Below, in pieces: positions 7,888-16,764 of a stretch of 64,000 bases of DNA (its first letter is position 1; the number at the start of each line of letters is the position of its first letter). The position numbers were made by a program, and so were the translations under genes. The notes beneath the pieces are model-generated. The model had not been told where the DNA came from. It was given only the letters and a program-made list of their open reading frames with translations, and made no database searches. The DNA lies in assembly GCF_023218075.1 (NCBI RefSeq), contig NZ_JALPTB010000014.1:1-64000 (forward strand). Reading direction: 5' to 3'. This DNA is from Rhodococcus sp. HM1 (lineage in GTDB: Bacteria; Actinomycetota; Actinomycetes; Mycobacteriales; Mycobacteriaceae).

Positions 7888-9465
7888 ATGGCGAAGCTGA
7901 ACTACCGGTCCCTGCTCGAGACCAACAACTACGTACGGAATCTGTCCGACACCACCTACTGGCTGTGCATCACCCGCACAGTGCAGGAATCGAAGCTCTT
8001 CCCGATGAGCCCATACATGCTGCTGAGCTATCTCAACAGCTTCTATCGGCTGCCCACTCAGCTGAGGGAGATCGACGCGATCACCCCCGCAGAAGAACTC
8101 GGCGACCGTGCGCGCGAGGTCAGTCTCAAGGTCAACACCGTCAACGGTGCCTGGGGCATGCCCACCTTCTACCTCCTCGGCCGGGAAATGCTGATGAACT
8201 GGGGTTTGATCCGGCCTACGGACGCAGTCGACGATGTCGTGGACGTGCTCGACTTCTCGCGACGGTTCAATCTCGCGTACCACCGCAACGACGGTCATCT
8301 CACCAACAAGGAATTCGGCGACCGCAGCCAGTTTCTTCCCGAGCGCACCCTGCAGGTCTTCGAAGCCGATCTGCACGGGGTCACCCCCGGTGACCGTCTG
8401 CACACTGCAGCCACCAAGCTCATCGCCCAGTTGTCGCAGTTCGCGTTCCTCGCGCACTGCGAGTGTCGCATCGGCCTGCACAACAGCGGTCCGTACAACT
8501 TGGGCAATGACCGGCAGATGATCGTCCGGGACTTCTTCGATCTCACCGAAGGCGACTACCCCTGGCTGGATGGCATCGCGACGCAACTGCCGTTCAACAA
8601 TCTGACGATCCCAATTGTCTTCAAGGACACGAACTTCCACCTGATGGATGACTGGGCATCGTTCGAAGCCGAGCCGAGTTACAACGCCTCCAACATCGTG
8701 GCCATCGGCATGTACAGCTCGGATGCACTGACCGACGGCTACGTGCCGGTCGGAATGGACAATGCCGACACCTTGGCCGACACCATGGAGCAGTACCGCG
8801 AGATCCTCAACGAAGCGACCACCGACCTGTGGAAGCGCATCGCGTCCTGGTCGCGGGAACAGATGATCGACGCCGGCGCCCTCGTCTACTCCTCGGTAGG
8901 CAAGGATTTCGCGCACCTGGCCGGAACCTACCGCCAGGACGACTGGCTCCAACTCGACGAGCGGGTCCAACGCTTCAAGCCCCTGATGAACGACGAGTAC
9001 GGCCGCGACCACCTCGGCGAGATGGTGGGTCTGCTCGGGCTGCCGCACCAGTCCGCCAACGAATACACGATGGCGCGCTACTCGTCGCAGAGCCGGAACA
9101 TGATCAACGGCATACCCTATTCGGTACTCACCGATGACGACTACGCCCCGACCGTAGGCGACCACTTCTCCGGCTCGAGCAGCCTGCCCGTCAAGACCGG
9201 GCTGTGGACAACCAGCGCCGGCCGGATCGACATCGACGACTACAACGCACGCGCGCGCGGGTTCACTCCGGCAGTCCTCGACGGCGCGCACCGCTACCGC
9301 GACGAGGAGTGGGTGAAATGGCACCACGGTAGCGAGCAGGCCGACGAACTGTACCGCCTCACCCAGCGTGGCTCGCGCAATCTCGAAGGACGCGGTTCCG
9401 CGCTGAGGCGTGCCGACCTGCCGAGTCCCGGTGACACGAAGGGCGACGATCATGCAGATCGGTGA
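7888..9465 (+). CDS. Unrecognised protein, paralogous partner family B (B3), long form
   Basis: 525 aa and the longest family B member. It shares with the others LFPMSPYMLLSYLNSFYRLP (37-56), TPAEELGDR (66-74), LLGREMLMNWG (96-106), HRNDGHL (132-138) and RIGLHNSGPY (194-203). A C-terminal ~120 residues not seen in the others is rich in charged residues and ends with a polar tail. No transmembrane or secretion signal is evident. Its 3' end overlaps the acyl-CoA ligase gene by 14 bp, so it is tightly coupled to CoA chemistry. Function is unknown; a substrate-binding subunit of a multi-component dikinase is my inference from the repeated pairing with phospho-His domains. Confidence 0.6.
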   Translation: MAKLNYRSLLETNNYVRNLSDTTYWLCITRTVQESKLFPMSPYMLLSYLNSFYRLPTQLREIDAITPAEELGDRAREVSLKVNTVNGAWGMPTFYLLGREMLMNWGLIRPTDAVDDVVDVLDFSRRFNLAYHRNDGHLTNKEFGDRSQFLPERTLQVFEADLHGVTPGDRLHTAATKLIAQLSQFAFLAHCECRIGLHNSGPYNLGNDRQMIVRDFFDLTEGDYPWLDGIATQLPFNNLTIPIVFKDTNFHLMDDWASFEAEPSYNASNIVAIGMYSSDALTDGYVPVGMDNADTLADTMEQYREILNEATTDLWKRIASWSREQMIDAGALVYSSVGKDFAHLAGTYRQDDWLQLDERVQRFKPLMNDEYGRDHLGEMVGLLGLPHQSANEYTMARYSSQSRNMINGIPYSVLTDDDYAPTVGDHFSGSSSLPVKTGLWTTSAGRIDIDDYNARARGFTPAVLDGAHRYRDEEWVKWHHGSEQADELYRLTQRGSRNLEGRGSALRRADLPSPGDTKGDDHADR

Positions 9466-10921
9466 CCTGATCCGCCGCGCCGGCGCGCAGTTCGGTTCGG
9501 CCCCGGCGTTGATCCACGAGGACCGGGTGGTGAGTTTCGCCGAGTTCGACGAACTCACCGACCGACTCGGCAATGCCCTGCTGGCCGCCGGTCTCACCGC
9601 CGGTGACCGGGTTGCAGTGCTCATGCCCAATGGCATCGACGGCGTCGTCGCCTACTATGCGATTGCGAAAGCGGGATTGGTGCGAGTTCCGTTGAACGTT
9701 CGCGAGACCGCCTCCGAGCACGCGTACAAGATCGATGATTCGCAGGCCCGCGCCCTGATCCATGCAGGAGACCCGCCCGCATCGGTCGAGGTGATGATCA
9801 CCGCCGACGAACTGCCCGGTCTCATCGCGGGCGCCTCGTCCGACCCGTGCGACGTACGGCGTGAGCAGGATGCACCATTCCGTCTGGCCTACACCGGTGG
9901 GACAACCGGAAAACCCAAAGCGGTGGTCCTGACCACGCGGAGCGAACTCGCGGAGGTCGCCAACTTCCTGGTCGACCTGCTTCCCAACCTCCGACCGGAT
10001 TCGGTGATGTTGCATGCAGCCCCCATCACTCACGGCAGCGGCGCGTTCTTCCTGCCGCATCTGGTCAAGGGCGCTCCGAACGTGATCCTGCCGAAGTTCA
10101 CCTCCGCAGCATTCCTCGATGCAGCAAGAAAGTGCGGAGCCACAACGACATTCATGGTGCCGACGATGATCGCGCTGCTTCTTGAGGATCCGGACACGGC
10201 GACAGCCGATCTCGCCCTCGAGCGCCTGTGCTACGGCGGGGCTCCGATCGCCACCAGCGTGCTGCAGCGCGGCCTCGATGTGCTCGGACCGGTGTTCGCA
10301 CAGCTGTACGGGCAAGCCGAGGCTCCACTGGCGATCACGTGCCTGCAACCGTGGGAACACACACCGGAGCGGCTCACCTCCGCCGGCAAGCCCTACACCT
10401 TCGTCGAAGTCCAGATCCGTGACACCGACGGCAACGTCCTCGGTCCCGGCGGGGTGGGGGAGGTCCTCACCAGAGGACCGCACACCATGAGCCGGTACTG
10501 GCGACGTCCCGAGGCAACCGCCGAGACCATCGAACCGGACGGTTGGCTGCACACCGGCGACATCGGACGGTGGGACGACGACGGCTACCTGCATCTGCTC
10601 GACCGTCGGCACGACGTGATCATCTCGGGCGGTTTCAACGTGTACCCGCGTGAAGTCGAAGACGCCCTCCTGACTCATCCCGCTGTGGTCGAAGCCGCGG
10701 TCGTGGGCCTTCCCGACGAAAAGTGGGGTGAACGGGTCGCGGCTGCCGTGGTCACCCGCAGCGACACGCGTCCCGAAGAGATCCTCGAGTTCTGCGCGGA
10801 CCGGTTGGCCGGATTCAAACGCCCGCGTGCCATCGAGATCTGGCCCGCAATCCCTACCAGCCCCGTCGGCAAGTCGCTGCGCCGCGAAGTACGCGACCGG
10901 ATGGCCGCGGCCCGACAGTGA
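9452..10921 (+). CDS. Acyl-CoA synthetase (AMP-forming)
   Basis: 489 aa from ATG 9452. An ANL-superfamily ligase that would convert a carboxylate, CoA and ATP to acyl-CoA, AMP and PPi. The phosphate loop AYTGGTTGKPKAVVL, the GDIGRWDDDGYLHLLDRRHDVI hinge region and the C-terminal catalytic Lys in SPVGKSLRRE are all present. At under 500 aa it is of the compact FadD/benzoate-ligase size. It overlaps the preceding gene by 14 bp. In this operon it probably activates the acid made by the carboxylase genes downstream, before cleavage by the thiolase at 17174; the substrate cannot be read from sequence. Confidence 0.85.
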   Translation: MQIGDLIRRAGAQFGSAPALIHEDRVVSFAEFDELTDRLGNALLAAGLTAGDRVAVLMPNGIDGVVAYYAIAKAGLVRVPLNVRETASEHAYKIDDSQARALIHAGDPPASVEVMITADELPGLIAGASSDPCDVRREQDAPFRLAYTGGTTGKPKAVVLTTRSELAEVANFLVDLLPNLRPDSVMLHAAPITHGSGAFFLPHLVKGAPNVILPKFTSAAFLDAARKCGATTTFMVPTMIALLLEDPDTATADLALERLCYGGAPIATSVLQRGLDVLGPVFAQLYGQAEAPLAITCLQPWEHTPERLTSAGKPYTFVEVQIRDTDGNVLGPGGVGEVLTRGPHTMSRYWRRPEATAETIEPDGWLHTGDIGRWDDDGYLHLLDRRHDVIISGGFNVYPREVEDALLTHPAVVEAAVVGLPDEKWGERVAAAVVTRSDTRPEEILEFCADRLAGFKRPRAIEIWPAIPTSPVGKSLRREVRDRMAAARQ

Positions 10922-10955
10922 CCCGCGGACCAGCACCGAAAGGACCCCATCAATC

Positions 10956-11564
10956 ATGCTCGATCCCTATGAGCTCACCGTGCATACCCTGACCCTGCGC
11001 CAGCTCGGCTCCGCCGAGGATCTCAGCAACATCAACGGTCTTCCGGTCGACGACGTCGAAACGGCGCTGGAAAAGGCCGTCGTCGAAGGCACCGTCATGG
11101 CCGCGCGCGGAAACCACATGATCACCCCCGCCGGCCGTGAATTCCTCGACGGCGTGTACCCGCGCACGTTTGCTGCGCTGCGCGCCGACGCTGCCGTCAC
11201 GGCAGCGATGGATGCCTTCGAAACCGGCGTGAACAAACAGATTCTCGCCCTGACCACCGACTGGCAGACCATCGAGATCGACGGCGACCGGGTTCCCAAC
11301 GATCACGGCGACCCCGAGTACGACTCCAAGATCATCACCAAACTCGCTCGGGTGCACGAGAAGACCTACAAGGTCCTGCGCCCGCTGGCCGACGCCGACC
11401 CGCTTGTCGATCGATTCCTCGACCGGATCGGCGACGCTCTCGTCCGAGCGGAAGGCGGCGAAACCGACTACGTCAGTGGGGTCCGGGTCGACTCGGTGCA
11501 CACCGTCTGGTTCCAGATGCATGAACACATTCTTCGGCTGACCGGAAGGGAACGTCCGGAATGA
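10956..11564 (+). CDS. Hypothetical protein coupled to the dikinase, N-terminal winged-helix-like region
   Basis: 202 aa, unrecognised. Residues about 5-65 look like a winged helix: helices TVHTLTLRQLG and LPVDDVETALEKAVVEG, then a short wing MAARGNHMITPAGREFL. The rest is helical and ends in VWFQMHEHILRLTG. Its stop overlaps the start of the dikinase gene by 4 nt (ATGA), implying a subunit-like or regulatory relation to that enzyme. Phenylphosphate synthase also has a small accessory subunit, but I see no CBS domain here. It may be a regulatory or structural partner; no function is claimed. Confidence 0.55.
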   Translation: MLDPYELTVHTLTLRQLGSAEDLSNINGLPVDDVETALEKAVVEGTVMAARGNHMITPAGREFLDGVYPRTFAALRADAAVTAAMDAFETGVNKQILALTTDWQTIEIDGDRVPNDHGDPEYDSKIITKLARVHEKTYKVLRPLADADPLVDRFLDRIGDALVRAEGGETDYVSGVRVDSVHTVWFQMHEHILRLTGRERPE

Positions 11565-13297
11565 GTACCACAACGAGTTTGCAGTGGCTGGTCGTACCGG
11601 AAGAGATTGCGGCCGAGCCGAGTCGGGATCTGGTGGGGGGAAAGGCATGGAGTCTGTGGCGCATGCGGTCTCTCGGACTGCGGGTTCCTCCTGCCTTCGT
11701 CGTCACCACCGAGGCATGCAGGGCGTATTTCGCGGACGGTCACATGCCCGACGGTCTCGCCGAGGAGCTGGTCGCGGGAATCCGTTTCCTGGAACAGAAA
11801 CTGGGTCGCACTTTCGGTGGTAGCGAACGTCCATTGCTCGTCTCGGTGCGATCGGGCGCTGCCGTGAGCATGCCGGGCATGATGGACACGATCCTCGACC
11901 TGGGATGCAACGACTCCGTCGAGGCTGCCCTGGCCGCCGAGAGCGGCGATCCGGAGTTCGCTGCCGAGGTGCACCGCCGATTCACAGGGTTCTACGGCCG
12001 GCTGGTGCTGGGGTGCACCGAAGAACTCGACGAATTGCCCGACACCGCCGCCGTACGTGCGGCCATCGCCGAGGATGTCGATGCGACCGTACCGGCAGAC
12101 CCGTGGGAACAACTCCGCGCCGCTGTGGCGGCGGTGTTCGAGTCGAGTCGCTCGCGACGTGCGTTGGCCTACCGCAAGCACTACGGCATTCCCGACGACC
12201 TCGGAACGGCGGTCACCATCCAGGCGATGGTGTTCGGCAACCTCGACGACGATTCCGGTACCGGTGTGCTCTTCACCCGTAACCCCGTCGACGGCACCCG
12301 AGAGCCCTACGGCGAGTATCTGGCCGGAGGGCAGGGGGAGGACGTGGTGTCCGGACGGATCACGCCGGAACCGTTGTCCTATCTCGCCGCTCGCTGGCCT
12401 TCGGTGCACGCCGAACTACTGGAGGCTGCGGAGTGTCTCGACCGTGAAGGTCGCGATGCGCAGGACATCGAGTTCACTGTCCAGAGTGGCGAACTGTTCC
12501 TGCTCCAGTCGCGACCGGCGAAGCGGACCGCCCGAGCAGCGGTGCGTATCGCGGTCGCGCTCGTCGACGAGGGCGTTCTCGAACCGGAGGAAGCTCTGTC
12601 GCGGGTGACCGCCGATCAGATCCGGACCCTGTTGCGGCCCGAGATCGCCGCCGGGGACGCCGACGATGCCGAGGTGCTTGCCAGCGGTGTGCCTGCCAGT
12701 CCTGGAGTGGCGACGGGACCGGTGGTGGATACTCCGGAGGCCGCCCAGGCCACCCCCGGTTCCATCCTGGTTCGTAAGTCGACCAGTCCCGACGACGTGC
12801 ACGGCATGATCGCCGCTTCTGCGGTGATTACCGAGCAAGGTGGGTCGACCTCGCATGCTGCGGTTGTCAGTCGAGCGCTGGACACACCGTGCGTCGTTGG
12901 ATGTGGCGCCGGTACGGTTGCGGCTCTGGTGGGCCGTACCGTCACGGTCGATGCGACGACCGGTCGCGTCTACGCCGGTGAGCTGCCGACCTCGGCTGCG
13001 GATGAAAGTGCGGATCACGATCTATGTCGCCTCACCGATTGGGCCGAACGCGCCGCGCCGTTGACGGTGAGCACGACTGCCGTGCTCGAGCCGGTGTTCG
13101 ATGCAGATGCGGCGGTCGAGGACCTCGGCGGCAAGCTGCCCGACATTCCTGCCGGAACCAGATCTGTTCGCGGAGGGATTTTCTGCACCCTCGATGGTGT
13201 GCGTGCCGCGATGGATGCGGGCGTCGAGGAAATCGTCACCGCCCGTCGGCTTCCGGTGCTGCTCGCTGCCGTCGCACATCACAGGAGAATTTCATGA
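11561..13297 (+). CDS. Two-domain PPDK/PEP-synthase-like dikinase lacking the PEP/pyruvate barrel
   Basis: 578 aa. The N-terminal ATP-grasp part is PPDK-like: RVPPAFVVTT (41-50), SVRSGAAVSMPGMMDTILDL (95-114), GTGVLFTRNPVDG (233-245) and GEYLAGGQGEDVVSG. The swivelling domain has GGSTSHAAVVSRALDTPCVV with phospho-His H432. Normal PPDK and PEP synthase are about 800-900 aa and end in a TIM barrel that binds PEP/pyruvate; here only about 110 residues of unclear fold follow. The enzyme could therefore split ATP and phosphorylate its own His, but its acceptor site must lie elsewhere. It is the only ATP-grasp dikinase in the window and could serve the swivel domains at 1298, 3045 and 7168. It overlaps the BCCP gene. 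Confidence 0.85.
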   Translation: MSTTTSLQWLVVPEEIAAEPSRDLVGGKAWSLWRMRSLGLRVPPAFVVTTEACRAYFADGHMPDGLAEELVAGIRFLEQKLGRTFGGSERPLLVSVRSGAAVSMPGMMDTILDLGCNDSVEAALAAESGDPEFAAEVHRRFTGFYGRLVLGCTEELDELPDTAAVRAAIAEDVDATVPADPWEQLRAAVAAVFESSRSRRALAYRKHYGIPDDLGTAVTIQAMVFGNLDDDSGTGVLFTRNPVDGTREPYGEYLAGGQGEDVVSGRITPEPLSYLAARWPSVHAELLEAAECLDREGRDAQDIEFTVQSGELFLLQSRPAKRTARAAVRIAVALVDEGVLEPEEALSRVTADQIRTLLRPEIAAGDADDAEVLASGVPASPGVATGPVVDTPEAAQATPGSILVRKSTSPDDVHGMIAASAVITEQGGSTSHAAVVSRALDTPCVVGCGAGTVAALVGRTVTVDATTGRVYAGELPTSAADESADHDLCRLTDWAERAAPLTVSTTAVLEPVFDADAAVEDLGGKLPDIPAGTRSVRGGIFCTLDGVRAAMDAGVEEIVTARRLPVLLAAVAHHRRIS

Positions 13298-13866
13298 CCA
13301 CACCGGAGCGTGTCACCTACCGCGAAGTGCGGGAGATTCTGCGTACCTTCCGCGACTCCGGCTGGGCTGCCATGACGCTGGAAATGGATGGTATGCGGAT
13401 CACCGTGGGTAAGGACGGTCCGCCGACGGCCCGGGAACGTTCCCTCGCCGAGGCACCCGCACCCGTGCCACAGGCGGCATCGACCACCGTCCCGGCGATG
13501 ACACACACACCGCCGCTCGACACAGCCGACACCGGGACCGCTGCCGACGCCGGGAAGGGCGCCGACACCGTACCTGCCGCACAAGGTGCGGTACCGACGG
13601 CACCGGCGGACACCACCGGCTGCATCGAGGTCACATCACCGACGGTCGGTGCGTTCTGGGTGGCGCCGAGCCCGGGTGAACCGCCGTTCGTGCAGGTCGG
13701 ACAGAAGGTCGAGGCCGGCGAGCAACTCGCGATCGTCGAGGTGATGAAGCTGATGAATCCGATCGTCGCACCGCAGAGCGGCGAGATCGTACAGATCTGC
13801 GCCAAGAACGCCGATCTCGTCGAGTTCGACCAGGTGCTGTTCTTGATCAGGCCGAGCGATGGCTAG
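13294..13866 (+). CDS. Biotin carboxyl carrier protein
   Basis: 190 aa. An N-terminal ~40-residue segment, a long Ala/Pro/Thr-rich swinging linker (about 45-108) and a C-terminal biotinyl domain (110-190). The biotin attachment motif is EVMKLMN with K152; the usual AMKM has become VMKL, as in many acetyl-CoA carboxylase carriers. It overlaps the dikinase stop (ATGA at 13294) and runs 8 bp into the biotin carboxylase gene, so it is the carrier for that carboxylase. A predicted cytosolic subunit that ferries carboxyl groups from the carboxylase at 13859 to the carboxyltransferase at 15265. Confidence 0.9.
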   Translation: MTTPERVTYREVREILRTFRDSGWAAMTLEMDGMRITVGKDGPPTARERSLAEAPAPVPQAASTTVPAMTHTPPLDTADTGTAADAGKGADTVPAAQGAVPTAPADTTGCIEVTSPTVGAFWVAPSPGEPPFVQVGQKVEAGEQLAIVEVMKLMNPIVAPQSGEIVQICAKNADLVEFDQVLFLIRPSDG

Positions 13867-15268
13867 CCCGTCGAGCCTGGCGGTCACGGTGTCCGAGGAC
13901 ATTGCGCTGCGGCGAGTCCTGATCGCCAATCGCGGTGAGATCGCGGTGCGTGTCATCCGGGCGTGCCGAGAACTCGGTATCGAAACGGTGGCCATCACCT
14001 CGACGGTGGACAGGGACGGGCTCGCGGCCCGGATGGCGGACCGTGCGGTATGCATCGGACCACCGCCTGCCGGGGACAGTTACCTGTCCATTCCTGCGGT
14101 GCTTACCGCAGCGCTCGGAACCGGTTGTGATGCTGTACATCCGGGATACGGATTTCTCTCCGAGAATCCCGAGTTCGCTGCGGCGTGTGTTGCCGAAGGG
14201 CTGGTGTTCGTCGGTCCTCGGCCGGACGCGGTGGCCGAGGCCGGTGACAAGGCGCGAGCGCGGGAACTGGCGCGCTCGGCGGGGATACCGGTGCTGTCGG
14301 GATCCCCGGTGCTCGACTCGACCGAGGCTGCAGTCGCGGCGGCCGCCGAGCTGGGATATCCGGTTCTGGTCAAAGCTGCTGCCGGAGGTGGCGGACGCGG
14401 GATGTCGGTCGTCGAGAATGAAGCCGAACTTCGCGCACGCTGGTCGTCGGCGGCCGCCGAAGCGCAGTCGGCGTTCGGTGACGGCCGCACCTATATCGAA
14501 CGGTTCATCCGGAACGCCCGACACATCGAGGTACAGGTCCTCGGCGACAAGCACGGCTCGGTGATCCATCTCGGTGAACGGGACTGCACGCTCCAGCGCC
14601 GCCATCAGAAGGTAATCGAAGAGTCTCCTGCACCGAACCTGCCGGAGGAGGTGCGCCAGGCTATCCGGCGCAGCGGCGTCGCCTTCGCCCAGGCCCTGGG
14701 ACTCGACAGCGCCGGCACCGTGGAGTTCATCTACGACGCCGACACCGACGAATTCGCCTTCCTCGAGTTCAACGCCCGGATCCAGGTCGAACACCCCGTC
14801 ACCGAGATGGTCACCGGCGTGGACCTGGTCGCCGAACAACTGCGCTCGGCCGCGGGCATCCCACTGCGGTTCACCCAGGACGACATCCACCTCACCGGAC
14901 ACGCGGTCGAAGTCAGAATCACCACCGAGGATCCCGCGCGGGGATTCCTCCCCCATCCGGGCACGGTCACACGATGGGAGCCGCCGACGGGCGAGGGGAT
15001 CCGCGTCGACAGCCACTGCGAATCCGGGTATGTCGTCACTCCCTACTACGACTCCCTCCTGGCCAAGATCGTGGCGCACGGACCGGACCGGGACACGGCC
15101 GCAGACCGTATGGTGACCGCCCTGGAAGACCTGGGCGTCTCCGGTGTCCCCACCACCGCGGGATTCGCCCGGGTGGCGCTCGACCATCCGGACTTCCGGG
15201 CGGGCACCGTGACCACCGACTGGATCGCCTCTCGGGGCCTACCCCACTACTTGGAGAAGATCTCATGA
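13859..15268 (+). CDS. Biotin carboxylase subunit
   Basis: 469 aa, full length. It would carboxylate the biotin of the carrier at 13294 using bicarbonate and ATP. Visible marks include RRVLIANRGEIAVRVIRACR (18-37), HPGYGFLSENPEFA, the Gly-rich ATP loop KAAAGGGGRGM, and EFNARIQVEHPVTEMVTGVD with the catalytic Arg, all intact. The C-terminal domain carries the usual YYDSLLAKI segment. ATG overlaps the BCCP gene by 8 bp and the stop overlaps the carboxyltransferase start (ATGA). I see nothing unusual, so the ATP-dependent half-reaction should be normal; specificity lies in the next gene. Confidence 0.93.
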   Translation: MASPSSLAVTVSEDIALRRVLIANRGEIAVRVIRACRELGIETVAITSTVDRDGLAARMADRAVCIGPPPAGDSYLSIPAVLTAALGTGCDAVHPGYGFLSENPEFAAACVAEGLVFVGPRPDAVAEAGDKARARELARSAGIPVLSGSPVLDSTEAAVAAAAELGYPVLVKAAAGGGGRGMSVVENEAELRARWSSAAAEAQSAFGDGRTYIERFIRNARHIEVQVLGDKHGSVIHLGERDCTLQRRHQKVIEESPAPNLPEEVRQAIRRSGVAFAQALGLDSAGTVEFIYDADTDEFAFLEFNARIQVEHPVTEMVTGVDLVAEQLRSAAGIPLRFTQDDIHLTGHAVEVRITTEDPARGFLPHPGTVTRWEPPTGEGIRVDSHCESGYVVTPYYDSLLAKIVAHGPDRDTAADRMVTALEDLGVSGVPTTAGFARVALDHPDFRAGTVTTDWIASRGLPHYLEKIS

Positions 15269-16764
15269 GCTATCTGGACTGCGCCCCGCGCAATACCGAC
15301 GGCAGCCGCCGCACGATCGACATCGTGGACCAGACGTTGCGCGACGGTCCGCAGAGTTGGTGGGGCATGCGCCTGCGCAAGGACATGGGCCTACCCATGG
15401 CCACGGATCTGGACCGCACCGGCTTCCACACCATCGATCTCGTCGGAAGCTCCATCTTCGAGGTGCTGGTGCGGCACTGCAAAGAGGATCCCTGGGACCA
15501 ACTGATCTCACTGTCGAAGGCCATGCCGAGAACCACGGTGCGGGCCGGCACCCGGAGCAACGGCATCGTGACCTTCGGGCTCACGGCGGACAGCGTGATG
15601 GATCTGTGGGTGCAGCGGTTGTGCGCACACGGCATCGGCAGCTTCTGGATCTACGACGGACTGTTCAACATGGACAAGATCGGTCGGCTGGTCAAGACGG
15701 TGCAGGCCGAAGGCGCCCAAGCGATTCCGTGCATCCTCTATGCGGACACGCCCTATCACACCGATGAGTACTACGCTGCTCGCACTCGTGAGCTCGTCGC
15801 GACCGGTGCGGATGGGATCGAGCTCGAGGACGCTGCCGGTCTGCTCACCCCTGACCGCACACGGTCTTTGGTCGCCGCGATCAAGGGTGCAGCCGGCGAT
15901 CTGCCTGTGGAGATTCACTTCCACAGCAACAATGCCATGGCGCCGGTGAACTATCTCGAGGGTGTGCTCGCCGGCGCTGATCGCGTGCACACCGCCAGTC
16001 GTCCACTGGCCGCTGGTGTGTCTCTACCGTCCACCGAGAACACGGTGGCGAACCTGCGCTATGCCGGATTCGACGTCGATCTCGACGACTCGTACTTCGC
16101 TGCCGTCGAGGAGCACCTGCTTCGGGTGGCCGACTACGAGGAGCTGCCGGTGGGTCAGCCCGCGGAATACTCCTTGTTCCAGTATCGGCATCAGCTGCCT
16201 GGTGGGATGGCCGGCACGTTCAAAGCGCAGCTGCGTGATCGTGGCATGGAGGACCGCTTCGAAGAGGTACTCGACGAAATGTCGGTGGTACGTGAGGAAC
16301 TGGGTTATCCGGTGATGGCGACGCCGTTCTCGCAGCTGGTCGGCACGCAGGCGGTACTCAACGTGGTGACCGGATCGCGCTATTCGGTCGTACCGGACGA
16401 GGTGATGATCTACGCGAACGGCTTCTACGGCAAACCCGTCGCTCCTCTCGATCCCAATGTCCTCGACAAGATCATGAGCTCGCCCAAGGCGAAGAGCTTC
16501 GAGAACTGGGAGCCTCCGCAGCCCAGCCTTGCGGACCTGCGTGCAAAGTTCGGTGGATCGATCAGCGACGACGAACTCATTCTGCGGCTTCTGGTACCGG
16601 AAAGCGATATCGACGTCATGCGCGCAACTCCTCGACGCCAACGTGACTTCTCCCCGACGAGCAGGCAGACGCGTTATATCCAGGACCTGGTCGAGACGGC
16701 GGTCGGTGCCTACTTGCACATCGAGGCCGGCGACTTCTCGCTGACTTTGGAAGGTGACCACTGA
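15265..16764 (+). CDS. PYC/oxaloacetate-decarboxylase-type carboxyltransferase with altered active site
   Basis: 499 aa. A TIM-barrel (HMGL-like) carboxyltransferase domain followed by the PYC-type C-terminal helical part. This class carboxylates alpha-keto acids or other enolisable ketones, unlike the crotonase-type transferases used for acyl-CoAs. Present are DQTLRDGPQS (metal ligand D22 equivalent) and the HxH pair IHFHSNN (H218, H220). Altered are the segment usually IKDMAGLL, here LEDAAGLL, so the carbamylated metal-binding Lys is Glu (E188), and the TSQPS segment, here VSLPS (V252, L254), which loses the Thr thought to shuttle the proton. These comparisons are from family knowledge. A non-pyruvate acceptor is likely. 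Confidence 0.82.
   Translation: MSYLDCAPRNTDGSRRTIDIVDQTLRDGPQSWWGMRLRKDMGLPMATDLDRTGFHTIDLVGSSIFEVLVRHCKEDPWDQLISLSKAMPRTTVRAGTRSNGIVTFGLTADSVMDLWVQRLCAHGIGSFWIYDGLFNMDKIGRLVKTVQAEGAQAIPCILYADTPYHTDEYYAARTRELVATGADGIELEDAAGLLTPDRTRSLVAAIKGAAGDLPVEIHFHSNNAMAPVNYLEGVLAGADRVHTASRPLAAGVSLPSTENTVANLRYAGFDVDLDDSYFAAVEEHLLRVADYEELPVGQPAEYSLFQYRHQLPGGMAGTFKAQLRDRGMEDRFEEVLDEMSVVREELGYPVMATPFSQLVGTQAVLNVVTGSRYSVVPDEVMIYANGFYGKPVAPLDPNVLDKIMSSPKAKSFENWEPPQPSLADLRAKFGGSISDDELILRLLVPESDIDVMRATPRRQRDFSPTSRQTRYIQDLVETAVGAYLHIEAGDFSLTLEGDH

Noticed and set aside
7453-9636. 727-codon minus-strand frame
   Set aside because: Antisense to A3/B3, whose paralogues at 1298 and 3045 are conserved only on the + strand.
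11561-13297. Assignment as ordinary pyruvate phosphate dikinase
   Set aside because: The C-terminal PEP/pyruvate TIM barrel is absent and the operon context is carboxylase/CoA chemistry rather than glycolysis.
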